DNA from: DATEZO01 sp035255485
GTDB taxonomy: Bacteria; Pseudomonadota; Gammaproteobacteria; Burkholderiales; Burkholderiaceae_D
DNA: 8,637 nucleotides
Assembly (NCBI GenBank): GCA_035255485.1
Contig: DATEZO010000053.1
Coordinates: 1-8,637 of the forward strand
Reading direction: 5' to 3'
Every line of letters starts with the position of its first letter. Within the stretch, counting starts at the first letter, position 1. Positions 7,430 through 8,637 of the stretch are shown piece by piece. The position numbers and the translations under genes were made by a program. The notes under the pieces are model-generated. The model was not told the origin of the DNA and did no database searches. It saw only the letters and a list, made by a program, of their open reading frames with translations.

Positions 7430-7478
7430 CAGGCGTGTCGTTCCCGCGCGCCTGTGGCGGGAATGCATGCATTCCCGC
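7430..7478. repeat. Perfect 22-bp palindrome with a third copy of its arm, in a convergent spacer
   Basis: GCGGGAATGCA at 7457-7467 is followed directly by its exact reverse complement at 7468-7478. A further TTCCCGC at 7441-7447 can pair with the same GCGGGAA (7457-7463), so two hairpins would compete. An additional CAGGCG/CGCCTG pair (7430-7435 and 7449-7454) overlaps the first. It lies between the NDH-2 stop and the stop of the opposing repeat-protein gene. No T-run follows on either strand, so it is not a textbook terminator; a bidirectional 3'-end hairpin or a protein-binding site are both possible. Confidence 0.6.
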
Positions 7479-7509
7479 TACCAACATGCGGTGACGACGG
7501 GCTTGTTCA

Positions 7510-8148
7510 CTACTGTTTTTGCATGACTTCCCGGCGCACGACATTGACCTCGATTCTGGTAATCGAGGATACCGCGATCGGATCGCTGGCCGGAAACGTC
7601 AGATCGATGGCTTCATCCAGCATGGATTCTTCTTCATCATTGCACCTGGCGTCTTTTTCGGAACCGGAGGACGCCGGCAGTTCGGCGGTCGGGTCGCTGG
7701 CGGGAAACGTCAGTTCGATGGCTTCATCCAGCATGGATTCTTCGCGCTGCGCCGGTTCTCCTGCGGCAATCTCCCTGATATGCAGATCGTTCCACGAGGC
7801 GTCGCCTGGCGCGATGTCTTTCGGCGTCACTTCCTGCGGCGAATCGCCACGGGACGAGGGCAGGTCCGCGGACGACGCAGCGGCTGCATCGACCGGCTGG
7901 CGCTGTGCGGCGGCGGCCGCCTGTTCCTGTTGCGGTTGGCGCGATTCTTCGCACGGCAGGTCGGAACCCCTGTCCTTCACCTGCAGATCTTTCCATGATG
8001 CATGTTCCGGCGTGATGTCTTTCGGCGTGACTCTTTTCGGCGAATTACCCGAGGAAGAAGGCAATCCGGATGAAAGCGTCGCCGGCGAATCGGCGGATGG
8101 GATCTGCTTGTCGTGCTCGGGCTTTCCTTGTGGTGTTGAATCGGGCAT
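7510..8148 (-). CDS. Uncharacterised repeat-built acidic protein with two FPASDP motifs
   Basis: This 212-residue protein has no assignable function, signal peptide or membrane segment, and its Ser/Pro/Ala/Glu/Asp-rich make-up suggests disorder. Two module types are visible. Module A occurs at residues 29-58 and 96-125, with shared pattern LPSSxGxSPxxVTPKDIxP, then ASWxDL. Module B occurs at 136-153 and 173-190: EESMLDEAI(E/D)LTFPASDP. A third LPxSSG element (157-162) precedes the second B. LDEAxxxTFPASDP-type motifs are familiar from short, uncharacterised proteobacterial proteins, normally as a single copy; I know of no biochemical role. An alanine/glutamine linker joins the two A modules. 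GGAGG is 6 nt upstream of the ATG, and the start abuts the stop of the upstream flavoprotein gene, pointing to co-expression. The coding assignment rests on the in-frame repeats, the strong ribosome site and the operon position. Confidence 0.75.
   Translation of the reverse strand: MPDSTPQGKPEHDKQIPSADSPATLSSGLPSSSGNSPKRVTPKDITPEHASWKDLQVKDRGSDLPCEESRQPQQEQAAAAAQRQPVDAAAASSADLPSSRGDSPQEVTPKDIAPGDASWNDLHIREIAAGEPAQREESMLDEAIELTFPASDPTAELPASSGSEKDARCNDEEESMLDEAIDLTFPASDPIAVSSITRIEVNVVRREVMQKQ
7581..7632 (-). repeat. 52-bp repeat, copy nearest the gene's 3' end
   Basis: Matches 7692-7743 at 49 of 52 bases at an offset of exactly 111 bp (37 codons). It encodes the second ESMLDEAI-LTFPASDP module of the repeat protein. 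The in-frame offset and high identity suggest recent duplication or conversion. Confidence 0.8.
7692..7743 (-). repeat. 52-bp repeat, upstream copy
   Basis: Partner of 7581-7632, encoding the first FPASDP module. The two copies differ at three positions, one of which gives the Glu/Asp change in DEAI(E/D)L. Confidence 0.8.
7774..7863 (-). repeat. Module A, second copy (VTPKDI...ASWxDL)
   Basis: Encodes residues 96-125 of the repeat protein. It corresponds to 7975-8064 at an offset of 201 bp (67 codons). Protein identity is clear but the DNA has diverged more than the FPASDP repeat, so this duplication looks older. Confidence 0.65.
7975..8064 (-). repeat. Module A, first copy (VTPKDI...ASWxDL)
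   Basis: Encodes residues 29-58 of the repeat protein, the N-terminal partner of the module at 7774-7863. Confidence 0.65.
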
Positions 8149-8160
8149 TTATATCCTCCG
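8149..8160 (-). promoter_or_regulatory. Ribosome binding site inside the upstream gene's last codons; stop abuts start
   Basis: On the minus strand the sequence reads CGGAGGATATAA followed immediately by ATG. The GGAGG (8155-8159) lies in the end of the flavoprotein gene, and its TAA (8149-8151) touches the ATG at 8148. This arrangement favours translational coupling of the two genes. Confidence 0.7.
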
Positions 8161-8637
8161 TCCGGATTTTGATTGCAGGTCATTGTGAATGGCGGTAGCC
8201 GCGATGGCAGCGTGCGCCGTGGCAACGCAGATCTGATTCAACCCGCTTGCCACATCGCCGACCGCGTACAGGCCGTCAATTGATGTTTGATAATGTTCAT
8301 CTACAAAGAGTTCGCCGCTTTCCTTGCATTTCGCACCCAGCCGCAGCGCCAGGTCTGTCCTCGCCCTGGCACCTAGCGCGGAATACAGGGTATCGAAAGA
8401 ATGTGTCTTTCCGCTGCGTACTTTGAGCGCGGCAATCCGGCCGTTTTCGACTGTCACTTCAGCAATCGGCTCTTCAATTGCCTGAATATTTTCTTCCCGC
8501 AACAACTGTCGCTCGTCATCCGTCAATGCCATCTCCTTGCCGAGCGTCAACAGCGTCAGATCGGCGGTAAACTGGCGCAGGAACAGGGCTTCCCGAATGC
8601 CTTCCTTGCCATGGCCGATCACGGCCACTTTCCGGTC
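8149..8637 (-). CDS. Thioredoxin-reductase-like NAD(P)/FAD-dependent oxidoreductase (partial, N-terminus outside window)
   Basis: The visible 162 residues are the C-terminal half of a class II pyridine-nucleotide-disulfide-type flavoprotein. The frame is open to base 8637, where it begins DRKVAVIGHGKEGIREALFL. This is the NAD(P)H-binding GxGxxG motif, with GHGKEG in place of the TrxB-style GGGNTA. The C-terminal FAD motif, DGLYAVGDVASGLNQICVA, is followed by ATAHAAIAATAIHNDL, as in TrxB. In TrxB the redox CxxC lies about a dozen residues before the VAVIG strand, so whether this protein has one is hidden just past the edge. It could be a true thioredoxin reductase, a ferredoxin-NADP reductase or a redox-inactive relative. 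A GTG at 8628 also lies in frame but sits inside the conserved strand, so it is not the real start. It is coupled to the downstream repeat-protein gene. Confidence 0.82.
   Translation of the reverse strand, partial: DRKVAVIGHGKEGIREALFLRQFTADLTLLTLGKEMALTDDERQLLREENIQAIEEPIAEVTVENGRIAALKVRSGKTHSFDTLYSALGARARTDLALRLGAKCKESGELFVDEHYQTSIDGLYAVGDVASGLNQICVATAHAAIAATAIHNDLQSKSGRRI

Noticed and set aside
7454..8188. 244-codon plus-strand open frame opposite the repeat protein
   Set aside because: It also contains repeats, but only because it mirrors the minus-strand repeats. The minus-strand reading has GGAGG, operon coupling and the known FPASDP motif, so it is the coding one.

Overview
The window reads as chromosomal DNA of a GC-rich betaproteobacterium. 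Codon use and protein style suggest Burkholderiales, perhaps Oxalobacteraceae (Herminiimonas, Herbaspirillum or Noviherbaspirillum relatives). That placement is inferred from general appearance only; no rRNA or other marker gene is present. No tRNA, IS element, CRISPR array or phage gene is visible.

Layout. On the minus strand at the left edge lies most of a Mut7-C family RNase-like protein with an N-terminal ubiquitin-like domain; its C-terminus is cut off by the window. Next, also on the minus strand, is the wreck of an AraC-type regulator: the first ~60 codons and the last ~35 remain, with the middle deleted and the two pieces out of frame. A ~70-bp intergenic stretch then carries a candidate promoter and a TTGTCA-N20-TGACAA inverted repeat ahead of a plus-strand operon of three tightly packed genes: an alkylglycerone-phosphate-synthase-like FAD oxidoreductase (1105-2715), a GlpD-like glycerol-3-phosphate dehydrogenase/oxidase (2717-4324) and an FGGY-family carbohydrate kinase (4354-5916). 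A type II NADH dehydrogenase gene (5995-7389) follows 78 bp later on the same strand.

The right end is a convergent minus-strand pair: the C-terminal half of a thioredoxin-reductase-like flavoprotein (runs off the edge at 8637), whose stop codon directly abuts the start of a repeat-built acidic protein (7510-8148). That protein is assembled from two kinds of duplicated module, one carrying the FPASDP motif. Between the converging NDH-2 and repeat-protein genes is a 120-bp spacer with a perfect 22-bp palindrome and a third copy of its arm.

How the genes may work together. The kinase, dehydrogenase and AGPS-like enzyme form a chemically coherent set around glycerol-type substrates: phosphorylate, oxidise the C2 hydroxyl to a ketone, then exchange an O-alkyl or O-acyl group at C1 of a dihydroxyacetone phosphate. 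The operon could therefore make or, perhaps more likely because of the dedicated kinase, break down glyceryl ethers. This is inference; simple polyol catabolism is the main alternative. The GlpD-like enzyme and NDH-2 would both deliver electrons to the quinone pool.
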